This document shows, piece by piece, positions 1-12,600 of a stretch of DNA of 64,000 nt (position 1 is the stretch's first letter; the number at the start of each line of letters is the position of its first letter). The DNA comes from Owenia fusiformis (Eukaryota > Annelida > Polychaeta > Sabellida > Oweniidae): the NCBI GenBank assembly GCA_903813345.2, contig CAIIXF020000006.1:27659936-27723935 (forward strand). Direction: 5' to 3'. Position numbers and translations under genes: made by a program. The notes under the pieces were generated by a model that saw only the letters and a program-made list of their open reading frames with translations, did no database searches and was not told where the DNA came from.

Positions 1-2060
1 CACTAAAAACAAGTCTATCGATCTGTTGATCTCAATAAAATTATCATTCCATGATAACATTTGAAACTTCATGCCTTGTTTTCAGAGATATTACTAAGAA
101 CATGTATCTATCATGTCTATGTGGAATCACACCAGGAAATTTTCAGAATCCGGGGAAAAAATATGCCTAGGCCTATACAAGTAGTATAGTGGTAAAAGGC
201 CTTCATGGACATCAAATACCAGTATACAATTCAAGAATGTAATTGATAAGCACCTGATAAGACAGAAATTTCTTCCCCACAACTAAACCCATGTCAAGTG
301 AGCAATTAAACAACGCCCCATCCCCCACCCCTTCAATATGACATTAAAATAAGATATAAAAAGAACTGGATCATACAGGACTTAATCCTTCTTTCCAGAA
401 TAATAGATATAGATATATTTGCCTCAAAAAGTAGTATTTTTCTGACTCAGAAGTAAACAGAATTAGCTTTAGAAGACCTTAGAAGAATGTTTCAAGTCAA
501 ACAATTCAGAGAAAACATGTTGTCTTATGAGAACATAAACATTGGTAGTCATGTGATCAGACCAAATTATAATAGCCCAATCAAATTTAAATTTCCCACT
601 ATAATTAACATTCCTAAGTGGCTCTAAGTGAAAGGTCAACCTGCTTAATTTATGCAGCTGTTGCGTTTTAGAGTTTCCCTCCCCAAGATTTTATTTTTTA
701 TTTCAAATCTACATGGTAAAATGGGAACTGCAAACTTTATTGAAGGGGCTATGCTTATTGAAAGCAATTACTAGTATTTTTCTCAATAGATGTCTCCCTC
801 TCTCACACTAATCTGAGAACAGGAAGTTAGCAAACTTCAAAAAGTATCTTAATAATACTGTGATTTTACCTGAAAATTGCCGGTTTTTAAGACTTTATTT
901 TAGAAAATAAGAATCTGTATGGTAAGTAAACACTTTATCTTATGTTTTGAGAAGTTATAGCCTAAAAGCTGAAGTGAAAGAGGAAGAAAAGCGCTATTAC
1001 CCGACAAGTTTGACAGAACGTAATGAGCGGTGTAAGTGCACTTAAATGAACTTCTTTTGTCGAAAATATGTGTCGAGCATGTAATTTGCAACGCATGGGC
1101 TCATTGTCCTTTTTCGTGATACCCAGGGGGAATACTTATTATATATTATGCAATGCAATAGCCCACGGGTAGTTCAAAATGCGGCCTTAGTGATTAGTGG
1201 AATAAGCATGTGCCCTCTTGTAATTTGAGGTCAAACACCATGACATGTTATTTTTTCAGAATTACATGGCAGAGAAGCATCAAAATATAAGAAGTTAGAT
1301 CTACAGACTTTATGAGCCAATTCACAAGCAATCCAAGATATACATCATTCGTGTGCAATATGAATATACTGTATTTTTCAATATATTATTGCATAATAGT
1401 CTTAAGATTTCATATTGCTTAGGTTGAACTGGTTGCTTTGACAGTTGAAGCAGTGTAACAGACTGTTCTAGTATGTATCCAACAGACCGAATATAATATT
1501 CGGTCTGTTATGATTGATACCCTTGGCATGGAAATCTCGGCGATATTTTGTGCACATAAATTTCTCGTTTATTACAAGAATGTTCACCTTGAAAATTGGT
1601 GAATATGTTGAAGAGATGTTCATCTTAAACTAGAAGCAAAAATATTTGTATAAGGCAGGTACAAGTTGATATAAAATAATGAAATGTTCAGACTCACCAA
1701 AACTTCAGGATGTGTTCATAAGTAGATCGCGAAATCAATGTCAAGGACGTTTGAGTTCACGAGATCCAAACGAGATATGCAAATTTTTGAACTTTGACTT
1801 TTAACTTCAAACACATGACCACTTGATTACCTCGGCCTTCTTCATGAATATTTCCGCTCTATTTACTATAAATGACGAAAATTAATCGGGATAATGATAA
1901 TAAATGACTAGAACTAATAAATTCCCGCACAAATGGAATTTATCAATACGCTTCCGTAATGTTGCTCCGTCCGCTCCACATGTTATTTGTTTACAAATAG
2001 ACTGACGTCACTGGCTAAATCTCGTTTATCGTGAGAATTGGCATTGCCAAAATGGCTTGA
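1..2060. other. Upstream intergenic region, no gene seen
   Basis: AT-rich sequence with only short, unconvincing open frames on both strands. I see no exon with credible splice sites or protein-like composition. It may contain the distal promoter of the FKBP15 gene that starts near 2.1 kb. Confidence 0.5.
1481..1509. repeat. Perfect 14-bp-arm palindrome
   Basis: The arms AACAGACCGAATAT (1481-1494) and ATATTCGGTCTGTT (1496-1509) are perfect inverted copies around a single A. This is either a hairpin or a small foldback remnant. No function can be assigned from the sequence. Confidence 0.85.
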
Positions 2061-2145
2061 CCTAATCAATGGGTTCGCTACAAGAAGCGTCTGTACATTT
2101 TATGAATATCTTCAGTTAGAGGACAATATACGAAAAAATAATATT
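2003..2145 (+). promoter_or_regulatory. Putative FKBP15 promoter and non-coding exon 1
   Basis: A perfect CRE, TGACGTCA, lies at 2003-2010. About 135 bp downstream is a consensus splice donor, ATT|GTAAGTTC, with the GT at 2146. The first coding exon has its own acceptor at 3000-3001 (pyrimidine-rich stretch ending CCAG), so transcription probably begins near 2.05-2.1 kb in a short untranslated exon. No TATA box is obvious. The exact start site cannot be read from the sequence. Confidence 0.45.
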
Positions 2146-2279
2146 GTAAGTTCTTTATAAGGTAATCATTTTATCATTAAACAAACTTATTTGTAACATT
2201 TATACAACACCACATTTTACAATAGTTGACTTACAATCTGAATTTATTCAGACGAAGGATACAGTCTCAGACTGTTCTG

Positions 2280-2520
2280 TACAGTTGGGGACAAAAATAA
2301 ATGACAGGTCGATTTTCGATCACCATTTCCTAATTATGGTGGTCTGAAAGCCCATAATTTCCAATATTGTCTAGATACATATCCCTTAAAATTTGTATAT
2401 TTTACATTATGTATAATCTCATCCACTGATTTATGGCCTCTTGTAAATTCTCTTATTTTTAACATGGGAAATCCTCACTTCAGCAAATCCACCTGTCATT
2501 TATTTATGTCCCCAACTGTA
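2280..2520. mobile_element. Tc1/mariner-type MITE with 28-bp TIRs
   Basis: The terminal inverted repeats at 2282-2309 and 2491-2518 (starting CAGTTGGGGACA) differ at one base. Both are flanked by a TA target duplication. The 237-bp element has no coding capacity, as expected for a MITE mobilised by a Tc1/mariner transposase. It sits in the first intron of FKBP15, just downstream of the putative exon 1. Confidence 0.85.
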
Positions 2521-3020
2521 GCTCCCTTTGAACAGCACAAAAATTAATTGGAACAATCTGTAATTTAGGAACCAAACACATATTCAAACACTTTACATAT
2601 TACTTTTATACTGTTTAAACCAATGTAGGAACCGCAATTACTCACCCATGCAGCATAGAAGTCAGATATCTGGAGAAATTATGAAAGTTGCAAAATATCA
2701 AGACCCGGAAGCTCCGAATTTAAAGCTACCAGCTTATTTTCCGGTAATAAAAGTATATTTTATTTTGAATGTTTTATCTTATAAATGACATTTAAGACCT
2801 ATTCAAACAATACTTAATATTTTAATTTAATTAATTTGTATAATTTAGGTATATATTGACCAAGTTGCACCAAGATTTTAACATAAGTAATGGATTTTTA
2901 AAAATTCGAAAAAATGTTAATGAAAAAATTTAGCTCTGAATCAATGTTTAGGAAGCTAAAAAAAAGTCTTGTGACTTTTTGATATTTTCCCCATAATCCA
3001 GTAATCAAAGAGTAAACACG

Positions 3021-6000
3021 ATGTTTTTTGATGCAGATAGTGAAGATAATGACTTCCTGTCAGCAGGTGGAGGGTGAGTAGCCTGTCATACTGTAAGCTA
3101 AGGCACTCAATAAAATGAGCAGAAATTTGTAAGATTTGGGGGGTGTAGCCAAACTTGTAAAACTTGTATGAATAGTTCTACTCTCAGTAGAAATCAGCTT
3201 ATCCTCTAGTGTAGCCAGGATGAGGCGAACGATTTTTCTAAATGGCTACATCACTGTTATTAGCTTGCATGGTGAGCTATTGCTATATACTTGCAACTGT
3301 AAAATACAATCAGGGTACCCATGGCATTTTCTACCTTGAAATCTAAATCATATTAATCTATCTACATGTATATAGTAGTCATAGATACTAGTATTCCGTA
3401 ATTCCGCGGCGTGGACGGAATTTGACAAAACTTCAATTTTTTGCAGAATCCCTGATTTTCATGAAAATCCCGTGGAATTACCAGAATTTCCAGAAATTAC
3501 ATATTTTACGATCTCCTACCTTTGCGGGGTATTTGAAGAGTGTCTGTTTATGTCCAACAATCAATCATTATTGAGTACAAGTACGATTTCACTGTGAAAT
3601 TCAACATTCTATCACGTTTAAATTCGCTAAAGCGAGTTCGCTAATGACGCGCAGTTCTTACCTAGAAAGTAGCTGACTTCCGTTTCCGTTGCTACGTCAA
3701 TTTTCATCGTTTTAAAAGATTGCAGAATTTGGACTTTTTTTGAAAATTTGTACAGAATTTCGATTTTCTCCTTGCAGAATTTGCTTTTTTTCTTGCAGAA
3801 TTTTTGCAGAATTTTGATTTTTTTCATGCAGTACTAGTATCTGTGAGTAGTAGTTGAGGATTGCCTCTGATCCCCCATGAAATGAAATCCTAGACACGTG
3901 TTGTGATATCATTAGTCCACATCCAGGAAACAAATCTATTTGAGTTAGCTGTAGTTAAGGTAGCTTTATCTGCACTCGTTATAGTAAAGAGAAACCTATA
4001 AACTCACTGAGCCAGTGGGCTTATTGTTGCCAATATGATCTTTTTCCCGGGAGGTTCACTCTAAACGATTTGGATAAGTTTGTGCACCACAGTCAATTTT
4101 GACTCTGGTCAATTTAATCATGGACACTGGCCAATCTGAGAGGAAAAAAACATCGAAAAATTTTCAAAGAGAGTAACCTTTTAACCTTAAGACTGCTATG
4201 CGAGTTGTCACATGTCATGCTTATAGTGACCACTTATACATGTGAAGTGATGAAATAAGGTTTGTTTTCTCAATGTTGTTCACAAGTAAAAAATGATCTG
4301 TCACCGTCACCTTGTTTTGGTATGGCATTAATCATCTCCGTAGCAATACAGAAAATACTAGTGCAGAGGTGACAATCTCAGTAGCAATACAGATTTCATT
4401 CATGAAATAAAAGTGTCTTCTACAAAGAATGGTATTAGATTGTTTGTAATGACATGGACATCTATGAAGTTGAGAAGAATAAAATGGACTTTCATTAGTC
4501 TGAGATTAAACATGGAAATTTTCAATCCTGAGAGAAAATTGTTCAAGATCTAAATCATGATATTTAAGATTAACTGAATGTACTCACTACTGCATACACA
4601 TCTCATTGAACATTCATTATGCTCCATGCTATATGTTGATTATGTTTTCTAGGTCTAAGCTTGGAGCATTGTTTGGGATGGACAAAGCCAGTAACAAAGG
4701 TGGGAATGATTCACTGACATACACAGCCCCTAAACAACCACAGAAAGCCAAACCAGGTAGATTTTCATATACACGTGTATGTAATATTCAAATAAGCAAA
4801 ATCAGTCAGTAACTCAGTCACACAATCCTGTTATAGCTGGTCTTCAGAAATACAATGCATCAGGGTGTGCAAGTTGGTTTCTGCTTCATTTTGTGCATGA
4901 CATGACAGGTGGAATTTTACAGATTACGAGTATATGCCATATTTTTGTGTCATCGCCAGACATTTTGTTATAGTTTTCAACTTTTTTGTGGATGGTGTTC
5001 ATTGGTTGACTGTTGATGTGCATCTGTAACAAATGGCAGGTTGTATCATTTTGCATGTTAATGCCTAGTTTGTACATTTGCTACTCTTATTTTACATTGT
5101 AAGTGTTAATATCTAATATATACTTTAATTCCTTGGATTTTTTCAGCTGAGAAGCAAAGCAATCAACCACAAATACTCGGAGCAGCAGCTGTCCATGCAT
5201 ACAAATAGTAAGCGGATAAATAAGTTGTAACTGTTACTCTTTATTAGAAAAAGGTCATTGGCCAAATTGTTGTTAAAAGTCAGTGTTCAACCGACAGTCA
5301 ACTTTGAAGTAATAGATGGCCTTCAATGACAACCAGGTCACTGCACTGGATATTTGATAGCAAAATAATATTATGACTATATTTGCCATTAGCCACCTAA
5401 TTTGGACTTTGGGCTTTAACTCGCTTTATGGTTTACCAAAAGTGTCCTGATTGATGTTTTTGTGTTCTTATTTTCACATTAAGAGGTGTTCGGATTAGAG
5501 AGGTGCACGGCTGTTCACGTTTTACTGTATTTACTTTCAGCGTCAATGGTCAGTACACAAGCCAGGGAAAACTTGGTGCTGCAATTCTTGCCAACCACAC
5601 AGCATTTGATGTAAGTTGAATATTTTAAAAATCGGCAGATAAATAAATCATTAATCAAAACTGACCCCGCTGGGCTCCTTGATGAGATATGCCATTCAAA
5701 CACTTTTGAACCAGACTACCAATACTGTAGACACATTTTTTCTCAAAGACATTGAAATATCAGGGAAATGAATTTGCTGAATTCGTGCACCATGTCCGGA
5801 CCATGACATTTGATTTTGAAATGAGGCATGAAAGGATCTATGTTGTCTGCGAGTTTAGTAATGTGTCAAGTAAATTTCAGGACTTTTTTATCAGAGCTCA
5901 AAAAGTATTCATTGTATGAAAATTGATAAAAATAGCCTTTTTATTAAGGTAAAGATGAGACGTATTATGATACCTGTGTGAAGCAAAAATCTGGAAGTTA

Positions 6001-6672
6001 CAAGTAATACTTGTGCCTGGAAATGTCAAGGCATTACATTCTATTTGAATTCTTACATGTTGTAAATGTTTTATTTATATTTCAGTACAAGATACTCCTG
6101 TACGTGAGTAAACAGCAACAAGTCACCAATGCAAAGATTACTCCCGACTTCTCATTCACAGTAAGCATTTGATCACATAATATTCATGAAGAAATAATTA
6201 TTTTGGCTCTTTGTGTCCATTTATTTGGATGGAAGTATCTACTCTAAATCTGGTCGAATTTGACAGTTGGATTTCAAAAGAGAATCAGATATTTTACTAA
6301 CCATCAATCCTGGAGCCCATCTTTTTAACTACTCATGCCTGTAGCCAGCTTTTGCTACAGAGGGTTCACTCCTCAAAAATTCCAGGGGGGTCGCATTTGA
6401 CAATTTTGGCCCAAAATCACTTGAAAAACTGCATGCTTTTGAAAGAATTTTTGACAAAGGGGGAATTCGCACTAACCCCCGTTAATAACCTCCGTCATAA
6501 TAATCATAACAAAAAAGAGTAAGCCATACTATTGTATTATCTACAGAACAATCAATATATTTGTTATTTTAAGGTGCAAGCTGGGAACTATGCTAATTTT
6601 TATGATGATGCTCGTCAGAGTTGGTCCTTGATGTTTGATTCAGATGCAAATGCAATCAACTTTGCAAAACAG
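3021..6672 (+). CDS. FKBP15: FKBP15 exons 1-6: N-terminal motif and WH1 domain
   Basis: The exons are 3021-3073 (acceptor at 3000-3001), 4653-4756, 5147-5207, 5541-5610, 6086-6160 and 6574-6672. They encode residues 1-154. The start codon is preceded by an in-exon leader and matches the acidic start of other FKBP15 proteins. Residues 18-27 read like the vertebrate GGARLASLFGLD segment, followed by the conserved [11 protein letters not shown]. The WH1 (EVH1-like) domain runs from about residue 47 ([14 protein letters not shown]) through [13 protein letters not shown] to beyond residue 150. In vertebrates the domain is thought to contact WIP/N-WASP-type or endosomal actin factors. Introns 1-5 hold a MITE, a degraded repeat block at 3.38-3.84 kb and one copy of the TCACCACC repeat family, and nothing else I recognise. 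Confidence 0.93.
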
Positions 6673-9600
6673 GTAAAAAAACACTTATGTAGTATTCTCA
6701 AATGTAAAACAAAAAATTGTACAAATATATTTAAGGCTCGGGTAAAAGTTATGGTTCTAAATTTTGCTTTTTCAAATTGATGAGGAATGCAGTTTTTATG
6801 TCACCACCAAGAGTGGTGAAATATTGTTAAAATTTCCAACTTTTTTTGTGGCTGGTGTTCGGCAGTTGGTGGTTTGTGTGGTGTTTGGTATCAGTAACAA
6901 ATGGTAGGTGGTGACAATTGCATGTTTCTTTTTGTCAACCAAGTGACTGGGATAGAGGTCCACTGCCCAATGCAGACTCCTCTATACAATCTTACAATGT
7001 CATATGTACATTTTAGGTAGCTATAGCAACAGCTAACAGTGCAGCAGGGTCATTGACCTCCCTTGTCAGCCAAGATTTGTGTCTGGGGGAGGGGGGACCA
7101 TTAGAGACAGGAGACTCTGCTGAAGTGAAATATACAGGGTGGTTACATACAAACTTCACAATTGGACAGGTTAGTTCATTAGTGTTCAGTTGTTATACTA
7201 GCTCATTCTGTACAGTTTTCTAGTTGGCTTCAATGTCATGTAGTCTTTAACAATAATGGCTTACTCAGGACGTTTCGTTTGTTTGCGTATCTTACGTGTG
7301 TTCTGTTTGGACACATTCTTCATAGTTGTGTTTATATGGTTTGCAGGAGTTTGACAGCAATACCACAAAAGACAAATTGTTCAGATTCAAACTTGGAAAA
7401 GGCAAAGTCATCAAGGTAAATAACTAATCACAAATCATTCATTTTTTGATTAAAATAAAATTGAACCAAAATACCCCCTCTGCATGTATAGTAAAATGTC
7501 ACCCATTGGAATTTCACAGTTTTTGTGTGATGAAAGTTAGATATTTGAACTCATCTTAAAATTGGTGAGTACTTCATACTAACAGGGTGAAATGCTCAGC
7601 ATCAACTTTTTCTCAGCCATACTGAATGTGTTTTCAATGCTGGTGTCCTTCGTTGTCTGGAAAAGCATGTAAGCACCCGTGGATAGTTAAAAAATCAAAC
7701 ATTAAGAATAATGCACAAAAAAGAAATTAATTATATTTTGAATAAAATTTGTTATTGTAGGGTTGGGATGAAGGTGTAGTCGGAATGAAAAAAGGTGGCA
7801 AGAGATTACTTGTGGTGCCACCTATGATGGCATATGGGGCACAAGGAATGGGAGATAGGGTCCCACCAAATTCTACGCTAATTTTTGAAATTGAAGTTGT
7901 CAGGGTGAGTTATACTATTGATTTAACACTATTTTTCTTGTTTCAAACAGGCTTGTAAATTTAAGAATTTTTTTTATTAAAAAACAACCTGGAGAAAATA
8001 GCTCTGACTAATATGGAATATATATTATAAGAAGACTTCTTTATGTGAACACTTGAAAGTTCGTCTTCACTTCAGAGAGATGTTTCTATATCAAGAAATA
8101 CTGTACAAGGTCAACAATAAATGTACAGAATATTTACACATTTAGACACAAAAATGAAATGCAGTAAAACTTTTCTCTATCCGAATGCCACTAGGACTGG
8201 GCAAAAATGTTGTATATTGCAGATTGTAAAAATGGGACTGAAATAATGTTTTTACTGTATCATTATTTGGTTATTTCTATTTTGCAGGTAAAGCTGGCTA
8301 AAGAATACAAAGATTCCCCGAGTTCCAGTTCTGCCCCCTCTCCTGCTCCTACCCCCACCCCCTCTACAGAGACCAGTGCCCCTGGGGCAGATGGTGAAGA
8401 GGACTCTGTTAGGGCAAGAACACGATCCATCAATGAGCAGCTCTCCCAGGTAATTGTGAACGAGAAGTTGCATTTTTTCAATGTCAATCAAAAATGTTAA
8501 TGCATTTTATTTTAGAATTACATGTAGCATCATATCAGCTCGGTCAAAAATATTTTAGATTGTTGCAAGAACAATAAAGCCAGGCGGCAAAATGCATTTA
8601 ACGCAGTACATTATTATGACATTCTATTATATTATTCCAGTCTCCTACATCTGACAAGGCAAAGTTAATATCTCGAATGGCGAGGATGGGACAACCTATG
8701 GTGCCCCCAGTGCCTTCAGGCCATACACAGACAGACAGTGAAGATGAAGCGGTAAGTTATATGAATTTTTGATAATTTAGTTATGAACGAATTATCAATT
8801 GTTTAAAAATATTTTCTATTGTACTGATGAAGGACTATGGTAGGCTTTCAAAATGTCTATATTGATAATATTTTTTGAGAAAATTATTTATTTTACCTTT
8901 AAGGTAAGTATTATAATTTTTTAAGTTGTGAGTTGGCCTAATGTGACAATATTTAGGCCTTTTTGATTTTGCATAAAATTGCTAGTGTGCAAGTCTATAG
9001 AGTGGAAAAGTCCTGAAATATTGAATTCACATGAAGCAAAATCAAAGTACATGTAGTGAAATTCGGGGTTCATGGAAAACACATTTATAATAGATTTATA
9101 ATAGCCATTATGATAGATCATAGTTCTCAGTCATTGCTGATAGATGGAGCCATGAACTTGTGATGACTCATTTACAAGACCTACACATACAAGTATAAAA
9201 CTGTACTTAGATTCTCAAATGTGAAGTCTCTTATCTCCTTTATCTACGGTCTTAGGTTGACCCCTAGATAAGCATTTTGTTATTGTCGACAATAGTGAAA
9301 TATCATTGCCGACAGTTCTAAGACATTCAAAGCATGTGACTTTATGTAGTACATTTACATTAACAGTACAGTACCTCCTCTTTTAGTGGGATTCTTATTA
9401 ACTGTGTATCATGTGTAAAAGTAAGATTTTTATTTTTTCTATCCAACAATTCTGTTGAAACATAATTTCACATTATGAAATAAATTTGAATATAAATTAA
9501 TGATGTTGTTTACTTCATAATTTTGTGAACTTTTTATGTGTCACTATTTGTTTGAAAAGTGTAATCTTTGATAACTCAATACCAATACTCAGGGAGTTGC

Positions 9601-12600
9601 TGTTTTTCAAGCTTATTTTTAATAATTTTTTCAATGAGCAGAATGAAGATTTAGAATTGGTTTAATATTCACTTAATTTACTCTGTGTGAGTTAAGCTGT
9701 TTGATTCCAATCCTAATTATACTATGAGCACTTAAATTAGGTGTTCTATCCATAATGAATTTCTCTACCCATAATGCAATATAATCAGCAGACGACATTC
9801 TATGCTTCCAGAATCCACCAACCATACAAGGTGCTCCTGCTAGTCAGAAACCAGACATTCCAGCGAATAAACCAATTGCACAGCCTGTAGCACAACCAAT
9901 GGCACAACCAGTGTCACAACCAATGGCTGGGATGCAGCAACCGATGGCACAACCAGTTGGTATGCAGCCCATGATGCAGGGAATGCAAGGTGGGTTTACA
10001 CTTGAAATAATCTTCCATCATGAATAAATATCAGTTGCATTAGACAAAAGGCAGGTGTCTTCTCTGTGTTAGATATTACATTTGATGCCTTTCTCAATCA
10101 AATGATGAAAAGTACAGAGGGACAATTTAATGCAAATCAGTTTCTTAGGAAACACAATATTTTCACAAAATGTGCTCTGAGAAATATTTTGGACATTAGC
10201 ATACATGAAAAAAAGCTCCTGTAATTCATGAAGATTGTGCAAAAATGTGACAATCATATAAGTTATGCAGATATCACAAATGGAGTCTCAGAAATGTTTT
10301 TAAAAAGGTGATGAAAATAATTTTATTACAGGAGTGACTCCCACAAGCCAGGTGGCACTGTTTCAGCCCCAACAACAACAACAATTCCAGGTAAGTAAAC
10401 AAACAAAAAAACTTTTTAGAAAAAAGAATGTTTAAAGAAGACCACTGCACTGAAATTCATGATTTCTCAAGTCGAATCTTGCATGCTTATAGACGGACAT
10501 TTTTTATGAATAAAAAGCCTGCCTAAATTAATGTTAATGAACTTTTGGACTTAAAATATCTCCCAACAATAATATAGACCTAATGACTCATCTTCTCACA
10601 TCTTTTAAATCTCTGTAACTTGTAAAAGAGTAATAGGATTTGGTATTGGTATTGGTATTTGCTTGCCTGCCTTGTGTTTGTGTTTTAGAGATGTGGCAAT
10701 TTAATCAGACCTGTAACCAGCTTTTTCCAAGGGGCTCGTTTTTAAAAAAAAATTCAGAGGTTTGACAATTGTGGCCCTAAATCACTTGAAAAGTGCTCAA
10801 AATGGTGAAAAACTGTGTGATATAGAAATAATTTTCGGCCGTCCCCGCCTTGCTGGGGCCTGATAATATAGAGGTCTCTGGAGCATGTTTATCTTTCTTC
10901 TAGGTCTTTTACCTGGGAACTTGGTACTTAATATGTTAATTATAATATAACTATGTTCTCTATTTTAGATGTATGGTGTGAGTATAATGTATAGAATTGA
11001 GTATATTTGTGTTAGATTTGAGTTATGCATGAATAAGTAATTATCCCAATGAATGAGATACTCAAACTGACAAACCTTTTGAAACATCTTCAAATAACCC
11101 ATAATGATGTGGGTTATCATTTTGTTCATTGGGATTTGCTACTTTGTGGTGTTACCATTTCTTAGCTTCGTTAGTCTGAGAGCACATGATTAATTGCTGC
11201 TCTTGGAGGTATATGATGGAGAAAAAATCTGTGGATTTTTATGGGGTCATACTTTTGGGCTTGGGATAGAAAAAATAAATATCTTATATCTTTCAGTTTT
11301 ATATACTAGTCAGTGATCTCCCCAGCATCAAAGCAAGTGGGCGCAGCACCCACCTGAGATTTAGAAAATAGGCTTGCACCCACCTGAAAATCCATTTGCA
11401 CCCACTTGAAAATGAGAAAAATTGGCCTATTTTGACAAATTTTGGTCTAAATTGTGAAAATGAGAATTTTGCACCCACCTGAGAAAAAATCCTGGGGAGA
11501 TCACTGCTAGTGTACTGTAGTATTACTATTTTAGTTTCCTATTTATTAGCTTTAAAGCTAGAATAGTGAAATATGCCTGAGTTCTTCCAATATAGGCCGA
11601 CCTTGGGAGGCTCTATATTTGGGCAAGAACAAATGCATATTTCACGACGTAGTGACATAACTGATGTATTGCATACCTTTATTCCCATGGCTACTTTGTA
11701 TCATTGACATCATGCTATTGTCATGGTTATTAAAGAATCTAATATCAAAACGAGGTACAGGGGCTATATGGGGGTAATTGGGCAATATCAGTGGATATCA
11801 TATAGCCTGCTAACTTTCTCATTGACTTCCATACAAATGCTTCACTAGGTATGTAATACAGCTTGTTATGTCACCAACAAAAAGTGGTTATACATTGTTT
11901 TAGCCAACATTCTTGGTCACGAGCATTTAACATCAACATTTGATATCAATGAAAAATTGTTACACTGGAACTTGCAATTTGGTGGTGACATTTTGTCATG
12001 TCAATGCATTGTTTCCAAAGTACTATCATTGTAAAATGTAACTTTTTTTCGGAGTTAGTTGGTATCTAATGTGCTAACTGCATGTTTGGAATGTGATGGA
12101 ATTCTATTTTAATACTCGTTGTCTATGGCTTCTCTCATTCTAATTTAATATACTTAGGTATTGTTATTTATTTTTATAGTTTGGCTTCTTAGTGTTTTTA
12201 GGATAAGTAAATGTTTTTTGTCATATGTATTTCTGTATCATATTTTCTAACTGAGCCTGTGATGATACTGGGCCGAGCATGTTTTGGATTTGTGATTAAA
12301 TTCAGAGATAATGCACTCATACACTTAACAATACACACATTGGTAGTTTTTTTATATATATTAATGATTATTATAAATAGGAATCTCAAGCAAAAGTAAA
12401 ATTCAATGAACTACAATGATTTGTGCATTATATTTCAATCTCATTCTCCTTTGACTATTCATATCTAACAATGTACATAAATGGGGAGTGGAAAATTTAA
12501 AAGTTATTGTGCACTCACAAAACTATGCACTATTCAAAGGTTCATGTGATCCCCACATGGAAAGGGGATGGGGATTTTGACAAAATAAAAATGGGTTGTC

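Noticed and set aside
900-1091. 63-codon - strand frame as an upstream divergent gene
   Set aside because: No splice signals, start context or recognisable content. Short frames of this kind are expected by chance.
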